64,000 bases of DNA, taken from the NCBI GenBank assembly GCA_039105265.1, contig JAPFFF010000013.1:2480001-2544000 (forward strand), given 5' to 3'. Each line of letters begins with the position of its first letter. The stretch's first letter is position 1. Made by a program: the position numbers and the translations under genes. Source of the stretch: Tritrichomonas musculus (lineage: Eukaryota; Parabasalia; Tritrichomonadida; Tritrichomonadidae). Under the pieces are notes generated by a model. That model did not search any database. It had not been told where the DNA came from and saw only the letters and a list, made by a program, of their open reading frames with translations. This document shows, piece by piece, positions 25,360 to 35,496 of this stretch.

Positions 25360-27393
25360 TTATTCTGTAAAATTGTAAATATACTTCTTTCTTTTCTTTT
25401 TTGTTGGTAAAGGCAATGGAGTAAGCATGGGGGACTCCTGCTTTTTTGTATGATTTCTTTTATGTTCAGGAGGTTCAATATTTGTATGATTTAACTTAAA
25501 GATTGTGTAAGGGCCAACTTCAAACACTTTGATCCACGGAGAATTACTTCCTTTAATTGGAAAATGAAGACTTTTGTTAACATGAAGTAAAACGTACTGA
25601 ATCCCTTCAGATGCAAAAAAGTCAGAATTATTTGTATCTTGAAGTAATTGTGAAGTTAATAATTCTCGATTTGGACCAGCAACTCCATGTTGAGCTGTCC
25701 ACGAAACGAATCCTAAATAAAGCTGTCTTCCACCAATTGCTGTTGCTGGATTAAAACGAGAACTATAAGAAAAGAAGATTGAATCAATTGGAGTGTTTTC
25801 ACTGATCCAATTTCCACATGCATAATCGTCCTTTGTCATAAAAATGAGTTTTATTCCCAATTCATAATTGATTGACAAAATGGATGAGAACGTATTTTGA
25901 AGCATTAAAACAACCACGATTATTTTTATAAAAATATGAACAAAAACATTTCTATATGACTTTTTCAATGCTTTCGTTGAATAACGCCATATGTAAACAT
26001 AATATTGTGTAACAAATGGAACAACAATTGGCAGCCAGACAGCAAAAAGAAGTTTCAAATTATCCATCTTCCATGGTTGATACATAACAAACATTGTAAT
26101 TAAAAAAACAATCATCGATGATCCCCAAAATTTCAATTGATATTTGGTCGCAGAAATCCAACCAAACAAAAGTGCAACCATCCCAAAAGGACCCAAGCTC
26201 TTCCACCAAACAGAAATGAGAGGGAAAGATAATTTGCCATAGATGTTGTCACTCCAGAACGGTTGAATTCGAATGAAATTGCTCGAATTCTCAGATTCTC
26301 TCAGCCAAAAAGGATAAGTTAAAGGGAGGCCGATTAAGCACGAAATAAAAGCATAAATAAACCAAGAAAAGAAAGCACTCCAAAATTCTTTTTTAGAAGG
26401 GAAAAATAAAAGACAAGTTGCTATTGCAAATTGAGCAATTGCCACAAAAGAATGAACTTGAATTTGTGGCAAAAAAGCTGTGCAAAAGCCAGCAAGAATG
26501 AAATATGAAAAATCCCACTTTTTCACTCCTCGCATGAAACACAATATGCAAGTAAATACAAGTGGTGATGAGAAAAGTGCAGAACGTTGTGGAATTAATA
26601 TGTGAACTAATGGCTGCATCCACGTTGCATGATGTTTCGATGAAAATCGAAGAATCCAATTATTCGAACGTTGTTGATAATAATGCGGATAAAAAAGCAT
26701 TGTATAACCCAAACCGCCAAGCAACAACCAAGTAGGAATAGAAAGAAGAGTAACTATTCGATCTTTAGAAAAAGTGAGAAAGACTTCATGCAGCAAAATA
26801 ACAAATGAAAAAGTTAAAATAAATGCTGTGATTTGAAAGGCTATCGGCATGGTCATGTCATTACAATTGACTAATACAGATATATAGAAATTGTGAAGAA
26901 CTGGATAGGCAAGTTTTATGTCAGCTTGAAAGCAGGACCAAATGTCAAAAATTGAGGTCCTATTGAAATTGATTCCATATGAAAAAGATGAAACAATATT
27001 CATGTGAAATGGCAAATCAGCAAATGATGGACCTCTGGTGTAAAGGCCTTGTTCAAGATTGGCTTCATACATTGCTATACAAATAAAAATCGAAGTTATT
27101 AATAAAATGATTATATCTAATATTGAATATGTTATGTGTCGGGTTGGTTTATATCTGGAATTTATATTCGATAATAAACCAGTAAGTAGAAATAAAAGTA
27201 TTGATACAGTGATGGCATGAATCCTATTCAATGGAAAAAAGATTGATGTAATAAAAAATAGAAATGATTGAAAAGCAAAGCCAAAACTAGCGCCAATTGA
27301 AATTCTCACGAGATATTGAAATCTACTCTTTATTATATATGTTGTGAACTCATATCCAAACCAAATAGCCGAAGAAATAACTAGTGTAGACAT
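25360..27393 (-). CDS. Multi-pass membrane protein, probable GT-C-fold glycosyltransferase
   Basis: 677 residues with about 12-13 hydrophobic helices spread over residues 1-510, then a lumenal-type soluble domain and a Lys-rich tail. The first large loop carries RGPSFADLPFHMN (residues 120-132), with an acidic residue and His in the place where GT-C enzymes keep catalytic D/E-x-D/E/H motifs. The soluble part has GGRQLYLGFVSWTAQHG (about 556-572), which resembles the G-R-x-x-x-G-W-x-x-x-x-G motif of several lipid-linked-sugar GT-C families. The likely donor is a dolichyl- or polyprenyl-phosphate sugar in the ER, but family membership is inferred. An initiator-like TCATA lies about 28 bases before the ATG. 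Its minus-strand neighbour at 22959-24752 is also a glycosyltransferase. Confidence 0.7.
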   Translation of the reverse strand: MSTLVISSAIWFGYEFTTYIIKSRFQYLVRISIGASFGFAFQSFLFFITSIFFPLNRIHAITVSILLFLLTGLLSNINSRYKPTRHITYSILDIIILLITSIFICIAMYEANLEQGLYTRGPSFADLPFHMNIVSSFSYGINFNRTSIFDIWSCFQADIKLAYPVLHNFYISVLVNCNDMTMPIAFQITAFILTFSFVILLHEVFLTFSKDRIVTLLSIPTWLLLGGLGYTMLFYPHYYQQRSNNWILRFSSKHHATWMQPLVHILIPQRSALFSSPLVFTCILCFMRGVKKWDFSYFILAGFCTAFLPQIQVHSFVAIAQFAIATCLLFFPSKKEFWSAFFSWFIYAFISCLIGLPLTYPFWLRESENSSNFIRIQPFWSDNIYGKLSFPLISVWWKSLGPFGMVALLFGWISATKYQLKFWGSSMIVFLITMFVMYQPWKMDNLKLLFAVWLPIVVPFVTQYYVYIWRYSTKALKKSYRNVFVHIFIKIIVVVLMLQNTFSSILSINYELGIKLIFMTKDDYACGNWISENTPIDSIFFSYSSRFNPATAIGGRQLYLGFVSWTAQHGVAGPNRELLTSQLLQDTNNSDFFASEGIQYVLLHVNKSLHFPIKGSNSPWIKVFEVGPYTIFKLNHTNIEPPEHKRNHTKKQESPMLTPLPLPTKKKRKKYIYNFTE

Positions 27394-27723
27394 TAACTTT
27401 TTTTGTATTTAAATTGTATGATTATGTGGTCATAAAAACAACTAAGAATACAAATATCTTAATTATTTTGAATTTAAATTTAAAATAATTGGAATTTATA
27501 AGATATATGTATACTTTAAAGAAGATATTCATTTATGATATCAAATCAAAAATACCAAGTAAAAGATATTTTTCAATGAAAATAAAAATTGGTATAAAAT
27601 TTTTACTTCATAATATTTAATCTGTGATGATTAAAAACATGGCTTGAGTTATATAAGACCAAAATATATTTATAGTAAATTTATTACTATAGAAATTTAA
27701 AATCATATTTGAGTGTTTAGATG
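27394..27723. other. AT-rich intergenic region
   Basis: Region between the GT-C gene start and tRNA-Glu; no coding or repeat signal was found. Confidence 0.4.
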
Positions 27724-27795
27724 TCCGACATCGTTCAGCGGTTAGGATACGTGGTTTTCATCCACGGGATCGGGGTTCGACTCCCCGTGTCGGAA
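27724..27795 (+). tRNA. tRNA-Glu (anticodon TTC)
   Basis: A cloverleaf can be drawn: acceptor TCCGACA/TGTCGGA with A73, D-arm containing AGCGGTTAGGAT, anticodon stem CGTGG/CCACG around TTTTCAT with anticodon TTC, and T-arm CGGGG TTCGACT CCCCG. The primary sequence is very close to eukaryotic tRNA-Glu. A run of eight T (27799-27806) follows as the RNA polymerase III terminator. No intron. Confidence 0.97.
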
Positions 27796-27975
27796 TGATT
27801 TTTTTTCTCACCATTTTTTTAGTTTAATGTACAGTAATAGAGCAAAACAATATTTGATTTGTTGACCCATAAACAGTCAATACACCATATTATAAAGATT
27901 ATAAACTTTATTGAAATAAATAAATTAAACATTTTAATACAAAAACAAAATAATGCAAATATCTTTTTTGCATAA

Positions 27976-29163
27976 TTATTGCCAAGCTTGAAATTCAATG
28001 GCACCTTTGGGCTTTTTCTTAACGCATTTATTTTGTTTATCAACAAACCAAAGATTGTTATCTGTCATTACTATTTTTTTCTCTCTAGAATGGCCAATAT
28101 GAAAGAAATGCACTAAAGTAGGCATATCAATATTTCTCCTTTTGGCTTCATTTTTCCAATCATCATGACCTTCCTTATATAATCCTCCAGCATTAGTAAC
28201 GATCATCGGATCTAAGAACCTATATGTAATATTTGGAGTATCTTCACCTAGTAGCGTTGATGTATTTACGATAACTGTGTCTTCATTTAACCATGTTGTA
28301 GGATATGGTTTTAATATCTTTCTCATCACTGACTGATCATGCCTTCTTGGTTCTTCATACATCCCTTTTAAGCATAAGGGAAGTAGTTTTAACAAAACCG
28401 GAGAAGGATGAACCTTGTAGAATCCTAGATTGACTTGCCAAGGTACTGGCATTCTTTTATAGGGAATCTGATAATACTCTTTAGAATCGCACTGAACTTC
28501 ATAATCAGCTTCATCGTTGAAAACCTCTAAGGGATTTTTTAAGTAAACAATATCGGAATCTGAATGAATAAATTCTGTGTTCCATAGCAAAAATTGATGA
28601 ACTATAGTGGGCCTAATTTTAACAATATTGTAAAAATCAACTAGTTTATAGTTATTGACAAGCTTCTTGGTGAAATTTTTTTCAAATAATATAACTGGTT
28701 CGTCAATATTCTTTAATTTATCATATGCTTCCTGATCTAAAGCAATCGTGATGCGCTTGTTTTTTTCTACACCAGCATGTTTTATTGAACAAAGACTATT
28801 TAATGTATATTCAATCATTCCTTCATTTGATAGAAAAACCATCAAGTAATGCCGGCCCGTTTTTTTATTTATAGGCGATTTTTGGATAGCTTCCCAGAGC
28901 TGTTCCTTTATTTCATCAGTTAATGACCAATTTGTATATTTATCGTCTAATTGAGCTAGTACTGTTTCTGGATATTTTTGTAATTGCTTTTTTCCTCTTT
29001 GTAGGAAACCTTGCCCTTGTTGTATTGGGGATTCATGCCAAAATAAAAATAATAATAATAATAAAATACATATGAAGCACAAAATATATCGGAAATTTTT
29101 GAGAAATTTTCTTTCGTATTTTTTGAATACTAATGGAACTTTAGGTTCGTAATTATTAAGCAT
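27976..29163 (-). CDS. Type II membrane nucleotide-diphospho-sugar transferase (GT77-like)
   Basis: 395 residues. A short cytosolic N-terminus is followed by a signal-anchor at residues 24-42 (FRYILCFICILLLLLFLFW), then a lumenal domain. Residues about 105-350 match the nucleotide-diphospho-sugar transferase fold (PF03407 type): 'HYLMVFLSNEGMIEYTLNSL', 'RPTIVHQFLLWNTEFIHSDSDIVYLKNP' with DSD at 202-204 as the metal-binding DxD, and 'VNLGFYKVHPSPV'. Members of this superfamily include plant arabinosyl- and xylosyltransferases, but the sugar used here is unknown. Location is probably Golgi. It ends about 180 bp after the tRNA-Glu. Confidence 0.85.
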   Translation of the reverse strand: MLNNYEPKVPLVFKKYERKFLKNFRYILCFICILLLLLFLFWHESPIQQGQGFLQRGKKQLQKYPETVLAQLDDKYTNWSLTDEIKEQLWEAIQKSPINKKTGRHYLMVFLSNEGMIEYTLNSLCSIKHAGVEKNKRITIALDQEAYDKLKNIDEPVILFEKNFTKKLVNNYKLVDFYNIVKIRPTIVHQFLLWNTEFIHSDSDIVYLKNPLEVFNDEADYEVQCDSKEYYQIPYKRMPVPWQVNLGFYKVHPSPVLLKLLPLCLKGMYEEPRRHDQSVMRKILKPYPTTWLNEDTVIVNTSTLLGEDTPNITYRFLDPMIVTNAGGLYKEGHDDWKNEAKRRNIDMPTLVHFFHIGHSREKKIVMTDNNLWFVDKQNKCVKKKPKGAIEFQAWQ

Positions 29164-30206
29164 TTTAAGAAAAAAAAAAGAGCTTTCTGGATTTTAATAC
29201 TGGATCATCTTAAAGGTTAAATTTTGAAATAAAATTTAGGGAAGTGTAATTTTTCCCCAGAAAATTGAATGGAAAAAACTGGGGGAAATGGTAATTTTTT
29301 TGAATTGAAAATGATCGTCTTTTTAAAATATTTTTTATTAAATTTCAGCATATACTACATTTAGAGTTTCAAAATTAAAATAAAATATTAAGAAAAAGAA
29401 CAATACATAAAATTCATATGTTTATTACATCAAAAAATGAAATTTAAAAATATCATCATTATAATTAAAAAGAAAAATTTCTAATTTGAAATGACTGATA
29501 AAAACTGTATTACATTTAAATGAACATAATAATTGTATAAATGTTATCCCAGAGAAAATTTAAAAATACATAAGAGAAAATGAAAAAAGCAATATTTTTC
29601 TTTTTATATTAGGTAATTTCAGAACCAAATCAGAGAAGAATATGAAGAACTTTTGAAAAATAATTATAACAAAAAAGAAAAAATCACATATCAATTCATA
29701 TCAGAAAAATGATGAAGTTCGTTTGGAATATAAATCTCATTGTAATAAAAAATATCATGTTTTTGCCTGTATTTCAATATATATATATATAAAGAAAACG
29801 ATTATACTATGATTTATAAATTCAAAACCTCAAAATATAAAGGATTTACTTAATATAAACACTTTTTTTCAAAATTGAAAATTTTCTTATGTAGGTTATC
29901 AAAAATTCTCCATATGTGTATCTTGAATATGCAACCATTCTTCCCAGGAAAAAAAGGTAGCATAGCAATTATTTATTCGCATTATGATTAAATTTATGAA
30001 ATTATTTAAATAATCAATCAATTGAGATAGAATATTAGGAAAACTAGTGAAATCATCTTATCTTGAATTTCAATAAAAATATGCATTAAAAAGTTTATTA
30101 GTATAGAATATATCATTTTAGACAATAAAAATCTTTTTAATTCGATTATTAAAAAAGTTGAAGTAACCATGTTCAAATGAGCATTTTTTTGGAATTTGGG
30201 ATTTCA

Positions 30207-30238
<32 letters not shown>

Positions 30239-30596
30239 CAATTATTTGACCTTTTTTGATCGTATATTGTTATCAAATATTGACCAAATAAGTTCTCAAT
30301 TGTATGTTTAAAAAACGGTTATGTCTTTTGGTAATTTAGAGTACAAAGCATATTAAAGAAATATAATAAACATCAATTTGGAATGGAAATTGAGTGTTTT
30401 GGATCTTAAGACATGAGTCAACTATCTTATTCATTCTTGATGATCATCATCAGACAAATTTTAACAATATTTTGCTTTTTCACTTTTTCATTATTATTAA
30501 AAATTCTTCCACTTTTTGAATGATAAATTCTCTCAAAAAGAGTAGGTGCGAATATTTTAATATTTTCTAAAACAATAATAATATAATAGACTATTC
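29164..30596. other. AT-rich spacer with a 30-A tract
   Basis: About 1.4 kb with no supported gene. It contains a run of 30 A at 30208-30237 and short AT dinucleotide runs near 29780. The 80-codon minus-strand frame at 30427-30669 runs into the inverted-repeat element and is not convincing. Confidence 0.4.
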
Positions 30597-30834
30597 GGTA
30601 CTGAATAAGCAAAAGAGACTTTTTGTAAGGACATTCAAATAATTGAATGAGAATAAATTTACCTTTCAATTTTTTTATCTGATTAAATATATTAAATTAT
30701 GTAAAAATATAAAAAGATTAAAAATAATTTTATTTTTTAATTCTCTCAAAAATAAAAATAATTGAGAGAAAAAATTATTTTCTTTCAATTATTTGAATGT
30801 TCTTACAAAAAGTCTCTTTTGCTTATTTAGTACC
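30597..30834. mobile_element. MITE-like element with 8-bp target duplication
   Basis: 238 bp bounded by inverted ends GGTACTGAATAAGC (left) and GCTTATTTAGTACC (right). Complementarity extends with few mismatches for about 55-60 bp. The direct repeat gactattc flanks it at 30589-30596 and 30835-30842. No coding capacity. It shares the GGTACT tip with the element at 34787-35238, and its 8-bp duplication size with the foldback element at 7321-8948. Confidence 0.88.
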
Positions 30835-30974
30835 GACTATTCAATTTTTGAGTTTCATCTATTCAAATGTTGTTTCTTGCGCAAGTTTTTTTTCTATATT
30901 CAAAAAATAAAAAAAACTGTAAATTTTCTATAAAATCTCATTGCTTTCCAGAACCACTAAATTTTATAATCTCG

Positions 30975-30979
30975 TCACT
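30975..30979 (+). promoter_or_regulatory. Initiator-like TCACT that favours the internal ATG
   Basis: TCACT with its A 10 bases before the ATG at 30987 fits the trichomonad initiator rule. It lies inside the longer frame that begins at 30867 and so argues for the downstream start. Confidence 0.5.
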
Positions 30980-30986
30980 ATTATCA

Positions 30987-33900
30987 ATGATGATATTCAC
31001 TTTATTGTATATATTAACTTCTGCTAAAACCTATGAATCAAGTGATCTTCTAAATAATAAAAACATTGCTCTTTTGGAAGAACATGCCAATATATCTGTT
31101 TTAATAACTTGTACAAATAGTAATATAAAAGGTTTCAGATATGAAATTAAAGATAAAGATCATGTTCGAAAAAGTGGTGATTTATTATATTTTCCAAATG
31201 CTGGAAGTACTCCAGGAAAAAATATTATTTTTGGTATTCTACCTGATGAAACAGTATTATTTTATGTAAACACAAATGGATGTAAAAATCTTTATCTTTA
31301 TTCTACAACAATATATGCTAGTGATTTAGGTAAGACATTGGAAAAGGAGATAAAAGAAAGAGATATCACTCCCATGTGTTTAAAAACACCAGTACCATAT
31401 TATATAGCAATCAAAAATGATTTACCTGGTAAATATGGTTCCAAACTCTTTGTTGATTCATCTGTAACAGGCGAATCAAATGAAGTTGCCCTAGGTAAAA
31501 TCTATAATGAATCACATTCGGGAGTTCAAACTTTTACAGTTAGCATTTATTATAAAACAGATATTTGTAGCACCGAAGAAATGTTTCTAAAAAGCCTTGA
31601 AGCTACTACCGAAGAAGAAATAATTTCAATTAATATAAATAATATATCAGATGAATGTATTCCATATGAAGTATGCATGTCATTAAATGGTATTCCAGAT
31701 GGATATAAAATTGGCTATACAAATGAAACAGACCAAACACCTGTAGTAATTACAAATACTGTTTTTTCATTAGTTTCTGAAAAAGAGTTCAAAGTTCAAT
31801 TATATATTATAGAAGCACCAGATTCTACCAAATGCCCAGCAAACACAAAAATTGGTGAAGAATATTCTTCTCAAAAGAAATTTCAATGTGTAAATGTTGC
31901 AATACCAACTTTAATACCAACTGATTGCAAGGTTTGCGATGCATCTTCATTGGAAAATTGCGCTGCTTGTACATTTTCAGATGATGATAAAAAAATATGT
32001 ACAAAATGTTCAAATGATGATTATGCTATTGGTTTTGGTGAAGAAAAATGCATTTCATGTAACACTATTGAGCATTGTGCCACCTGCCAAACAGGAACAG
32101 ATAGTAAGAATCCAATCAAATGTTTAACATGCGAAGAAAAATACGAGTTGAAGGACGGTTCATGCGTAATTACTGAATTCGAATATAAATATCTCATTGA
32201 AAACATCAATGATATATTAAATGACGGAATCAACAAAGATATTTTCGATAAAGCTTTCAAACCATTTGATGGTTTCGATAAAAATTATGAGAAAATTACC
32301 AATTATTTGGCCAATACTAGCCTTAGCATTTATGAACTCCTCCATAGAGAAATTGATGAAAAATATTCTCCTTTCTTTGATACAAGCAAGTCGTTGTATG
32401 ATTTAATACCCGATATTAAAGAATTCTTTACTTCTGAAAAAACTAAAGCACTATTTGTAATGGTGAATAAAATAGTTTCAGAAATTGGGCCAGATTTATC
32501 AAGTGCATTAAGCCTTGACTATTCAACAATTAACCAAATATATAATTATGTTGTCAACAACGATAAAAACGGAAACGATGGAATTAAGATTACTAAAATC
32601 TTAGAAATCATTGGCTTGAAAACTGACATCCTTCCCAAAGTACAAAAAATATTGTCTAATTTTGAAGAGTCTGTTCCAATCACTACTCTTTTTGAGGCCC
32701 TTGATAGCAAAACACAATATGACGATTTTATTAAAAAGGCTCAAGAATTGACAATTTCTGAGAAAGATAATTCTAAAAAATTCTTTTCAATAAGTAAAAT
32801 TTATGATACTGTTTCAAGTGGAATTGACCTTATCAGAGCCATTAATAGCAATTTCGTTCAGAAATATACGAATGAACTCATAATGCCGGTAGTAACAAAA
32901 TATGGTCTCAAACCAATTAACATTTTTAATCCCTCCATTAATGAACGTGCTTCTTCAATACTTAAAGCTCTTAATACCATTAAAGGTTATAGAAATACAT
33001 GTCCAAGAGACGAAGAAACGGAGCCTGAATTAAAATGTGTTTTATATGAAAGTATTCGTCGTTTTTCAGAAAATGTATGGTGCGTCGATGATGATGATGA
33101 GAAATGTGCAGAAAATGCTTTCTCGTCACTCCAAAGTAAAATTCAGAAATTTACAAATGAAAAGGTTAACTTGATAGAAATTCTCACAAAAGAATTCATG
33201 GTCCCACCAAATACTGCAAAATTCATCTTTGTCTTAATGGCAGATTTAACAGATTCCAAAAAGAATTATCTTGATCTCATTCAAGATTTCGCACTCATTT
33301 ATAATGAAGATGATAAAGGATCATTTTGGATTTACAAGGATCAACCAATTCATACGATTATTGAAAATATCACAAATGCTGTAAAATTTGTTAGTTCAAT
33401 TGAAGTAAATTCTAATTTCAGGCTTCTCTTTGATTACCTTAACATTCCACAATACTGGGAAGTTATAAGCAATTATGTCCAAAAAATTGATAAAAATGAA
33501 TTACTATGCAAAATAATTGAAGAAGAGCCAGAAGAAGAATATTGTAATGAGTTAGCACAACAAATAAAAGATATATCTGAAAAGCTCATTTCAGAAGAAG
33601 TTACAGTTAATGATTTTCTTGAAGGAGTTTTGGAGGGCTTCTCTTCTATACTGACTAATATTGGAATTCCTGCATTAAAGAACCTTGATAAAAAGATTGA
33701 TCAATTCTTATCCAAAGGTTTCAAAGCAGCCGCGCCTGGCCTTAACGAAATATTGGGTCTCCAGATCAATGAAAATAATGAAGTTAAATTTGATAGTATT
33801 GTAACAAAAGGTGGAAATCTTTTTGATAAAATTATCTCTTTCGTTGATGAAAGCATTCCATCAGCAGTCAAGATGTTGCCAATTGTGGGCGATTTGTACC

Positions 33901-34697
33901 CACAGTTAATTTCCAAATCTCGTGGATTTATAAAGGTCATTAAAGACAATGGTGAATTAACATCATTATTAAATTCTTGCTATGATGGAATTGGTGTTAT
34001 AGTTCAAATGTTGGCAAACGCTGCGAATGCATATAAGGATGTTAAAACTCAAATGGCAGCATTTGTTAAAGGTGCACAGCCAACTTCTTTCTTAAATATT
34101 TATTCAACTGCAGAAGCTGTTAATAAATTAAAAGATGGATATGGAATTAAAGATCTAATTGAATCCATTAAATATGATGGCTCTAAAGCTAGGCTCTTGG
34201 AAACTAAAATCACCATAAACGATGTTGTTCCAGTTCAAACAATTTCTGAAAAATCTAAAGATTTATCTAAAGGATTTCAAGAAGGTAATCTTCAAATGAA
34301 GACTGTTGCCGAGGGTCTTGGTGTAGAACCATCAGAATTGAAGAAATCTTTATCATCTGCAGTTAGTTCAATTGTTTCTCCACCCGCTGAAGTAGTTAAA
34401 GAAGTTGCGAAAGCTACAGGTGCTGATACTAAATATATTGACGATGTTATAGAAAAAATCAATGATATGAGTAAAAACCCAGAGAATGTTAATACTAACG
34501 CTAGAGTTGATCCTAATTCAAAGAAGAAGGGAGGTTTGTCTGCTGGAGCAATTGCTGGAATTGTAATTGGATGCGTTGTCGCTGTTGGTGTTGCTGTATT
34601 CCTTGGTGTTTACTTTGGAATTATTAGAAAGAAGAAGAATGAGAGCAGCGATAAGCAAGCTGGTGACGAAGGAGATGGTAAAAACGATGATCTTTAA
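30987..34697 (+). CDS. Large type I surface protein with Cys-rich module
   Basis: 1236 residues if translation starts at 30987, where MMIFTLLYILTSA forms a clean signal peptide and an initiator lies just upstream. The frame is open back to an ATG at 30867, which would add 40 non-signal-like residues. A CxxC-rich module at about 31926-32167 (repeats of the type C.VC....LENCAAC, CSNDDYA..., CISC...EHCATC, CLTCEEKYEL) resembles the furin/EGF-like Cys-rich repeats of protist surface proteins. Then come about 750 mostly helical residues. A glycine-rich membrane helix (GAIAGIVIGCVVAVGVAVFLG) and a tail RKKKNESSDKQAG... end it. Probably a cell-surface receptor or adhesin-like protein; ligand unknown. 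A MITE ends 150 bp before the start. Confidence 0.82.
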   Translation: MMIFTLLYILTSAKTYESSDLLNNKNIALLEEHANISVLITCTNSNIKGFRYEIKDKDHVRKSGDLLYFPNAGSTPGKNIIFGILPDETVLFYVNTNGCKNLYLYSTTIYASDLGKTLEKEIKERDITPMCLKTPVPYYIAIKNDLPGKYGSKLFVDSSVTGESNEVALGKIYNESHSGVQTFTVSIYYKTDICSTEEMFLKSLEATTEEEIISININNISDECIPYEVCMSLNGIPDGYKIGYTNETDQTPVVITNTVFSLVSEKEFKVQLYIIEAPDSTKCPANTKIGEEYSSQKKFQCVNVAIPTLIPTDCKVCDASSLENCAACTFSDDDKKICTKCSNDDYAIGFGEEKCISCNTIEHCATCQTGTDSKNPIKCLTCEEKYELKDGSCVITEFEYKYLIENINDILNDGINKDIFDKAFKPFDGFDKNYEKITNYLANTSLSIYELLHREIDEKYSPFFDTSKSLYDLIPDIKEFFTSEKTKALFVMVNKIVSEIGPDLSSALSLDYSTINQIYNYVVNNDKNGNDGIKITKILEIIGLKTDILPKVQKILSNFEESVPITTLFEALDSKTQYDDFIKKAQELTISEKDNSKKFFSISKIYDTVSSGIDLIRAINSNFVQKYTNELIMPVVTKYGLKPINIFNPSINERASSILKALNTIKGYRNTCPRDEETEPELKCVLYESIRRFSENVWCVDDDDEKCAENAFSSLQSKIQKFTNEKVNLIEILTKEFMVPPNTAKFIFVLMADLTDSKKNYLDLIQDFALIYNEDDKGSFWIYKDQPIHTIIENITNAVKFVSSIEVNSNFRLLFDYLNIPQYWEVISNYVQKIDKNELLCKIIEEEPEEEYCNELAQQIKDISEKLISEEVTVNDFLEGVLEGFSSILTNIGIPALKNLDKKIDQFLSKGFKAAAPGLNEILGLQINENNEVKFDSIVTKGGNLFDKIISFVDESIPSAVKMLPIVGDLYPQLISKSRGFIKVIKDNGELTSLLNSCYDGIGVIVQMLANAANAYKDVKTQMAAFVKGAQPTSFLNIYSTAEAVNKLKDGYGIKDLIESIKYDGSKARLLETKITINDVVPVQTISEKSKDLSKGFQEGNLQMKTVAEGLGVEPSELKKSLSSAVSSIVSPPAEVVKEVAKATGADTKYIDDVIEKINDMSKNPENVNTNARVDPNSKKKGGLSAGAIAGIVIGCVVAVGVAVFLGVYFGIIRKKKNESSDKQAGDEGDGKNDDL

Positions 34698-34786
34698 TTA
34701 AAAAATTATAATATCAAATCTTACTAAAGAACTAAATTTCCTTAGATTTTTGGATTATTTTCAAAATGAATAAATAGAGAACTGTA

Positions 34787-35238
34787 TTTTGGGTCGGTAC
34801 TTCAACAATCTTTTTTTGACCTTCAACTAACCTCATTATAAACTGTCAACGCTGTTTTTGACTTTCAGCTAACTTTATCATCAAATATTTTCTTGGCAGT
34901 TCTTGAGAAAGTTAAAATTTTATTTCACAATTATTCACAAAAGTTATCTTTCTATCAAAAAGTTAAAAAAAATTATAATTATTTTTTAAATATCTTTAAA
35001 TTATGTTTAAAAAATTTGAAATAAATAATGAAAATATTATTTTACGATATATATAAATCAATATTTTGTTTTGAATTGAAATTGTTTCTAAATATTATAA
35101 TAATTAAATCAAAAAATTCATTTATGATATAATTTCAATGATTAAAGAAGAAAATGAATGCATCTAAAAATCGCGGTGACTGTTTATAATGAAGTTAGTT
35201 GAAGGTCAAAAAAAGTTAGTTGAAGTACCGACTCAAAA
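34787..35238. mobile_element. Inverted-repeat (MITE-like) element, about 450 bp
   Basis: The ends are inverted copies over about 70-75 bp with a few mismatches. The left starts near 34787 (ttttgggtcggtacttcaac), the right ends near 35238 (gttgaagtaccgactcaaaa). Inside the arms a motif of the form TTTTGACYTTCARCTAAC recurs two or three times. No transposase frame. No flanking direct repeat could be seen, so exact ends are uncertain. If it shares the GGTACT tip with the element at 30597-30834, the element proper would be 34796-35229. Confidence 0.75.
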
Positions 35239-35496
35239 CTGATTGGTGATAATTCTTGGTTATTAAACAATGAATTATTGGTATGATTTTAATTTGCTGT
35301 TGTTGGAGAAATAAAAACTGGCCTTATTATAACATTATAAATATAAATCTTAAGTTGATGGATTTTCATCTATTCACATAGAATTGATTTTCTTTTGTAA
35401 ATACAAACTTTTTCAAATATAATTTTTCCCTTCATTAAACAAATATCCTTTCAAAAACTTGAAAATTTTATTTTTGATAGAAATTATAAATATAAG

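Noticed and set aside
30427-30669. 80-codon minus frame
   Set aside because: It runs across the left end of the MITE and has spacer-like composition.
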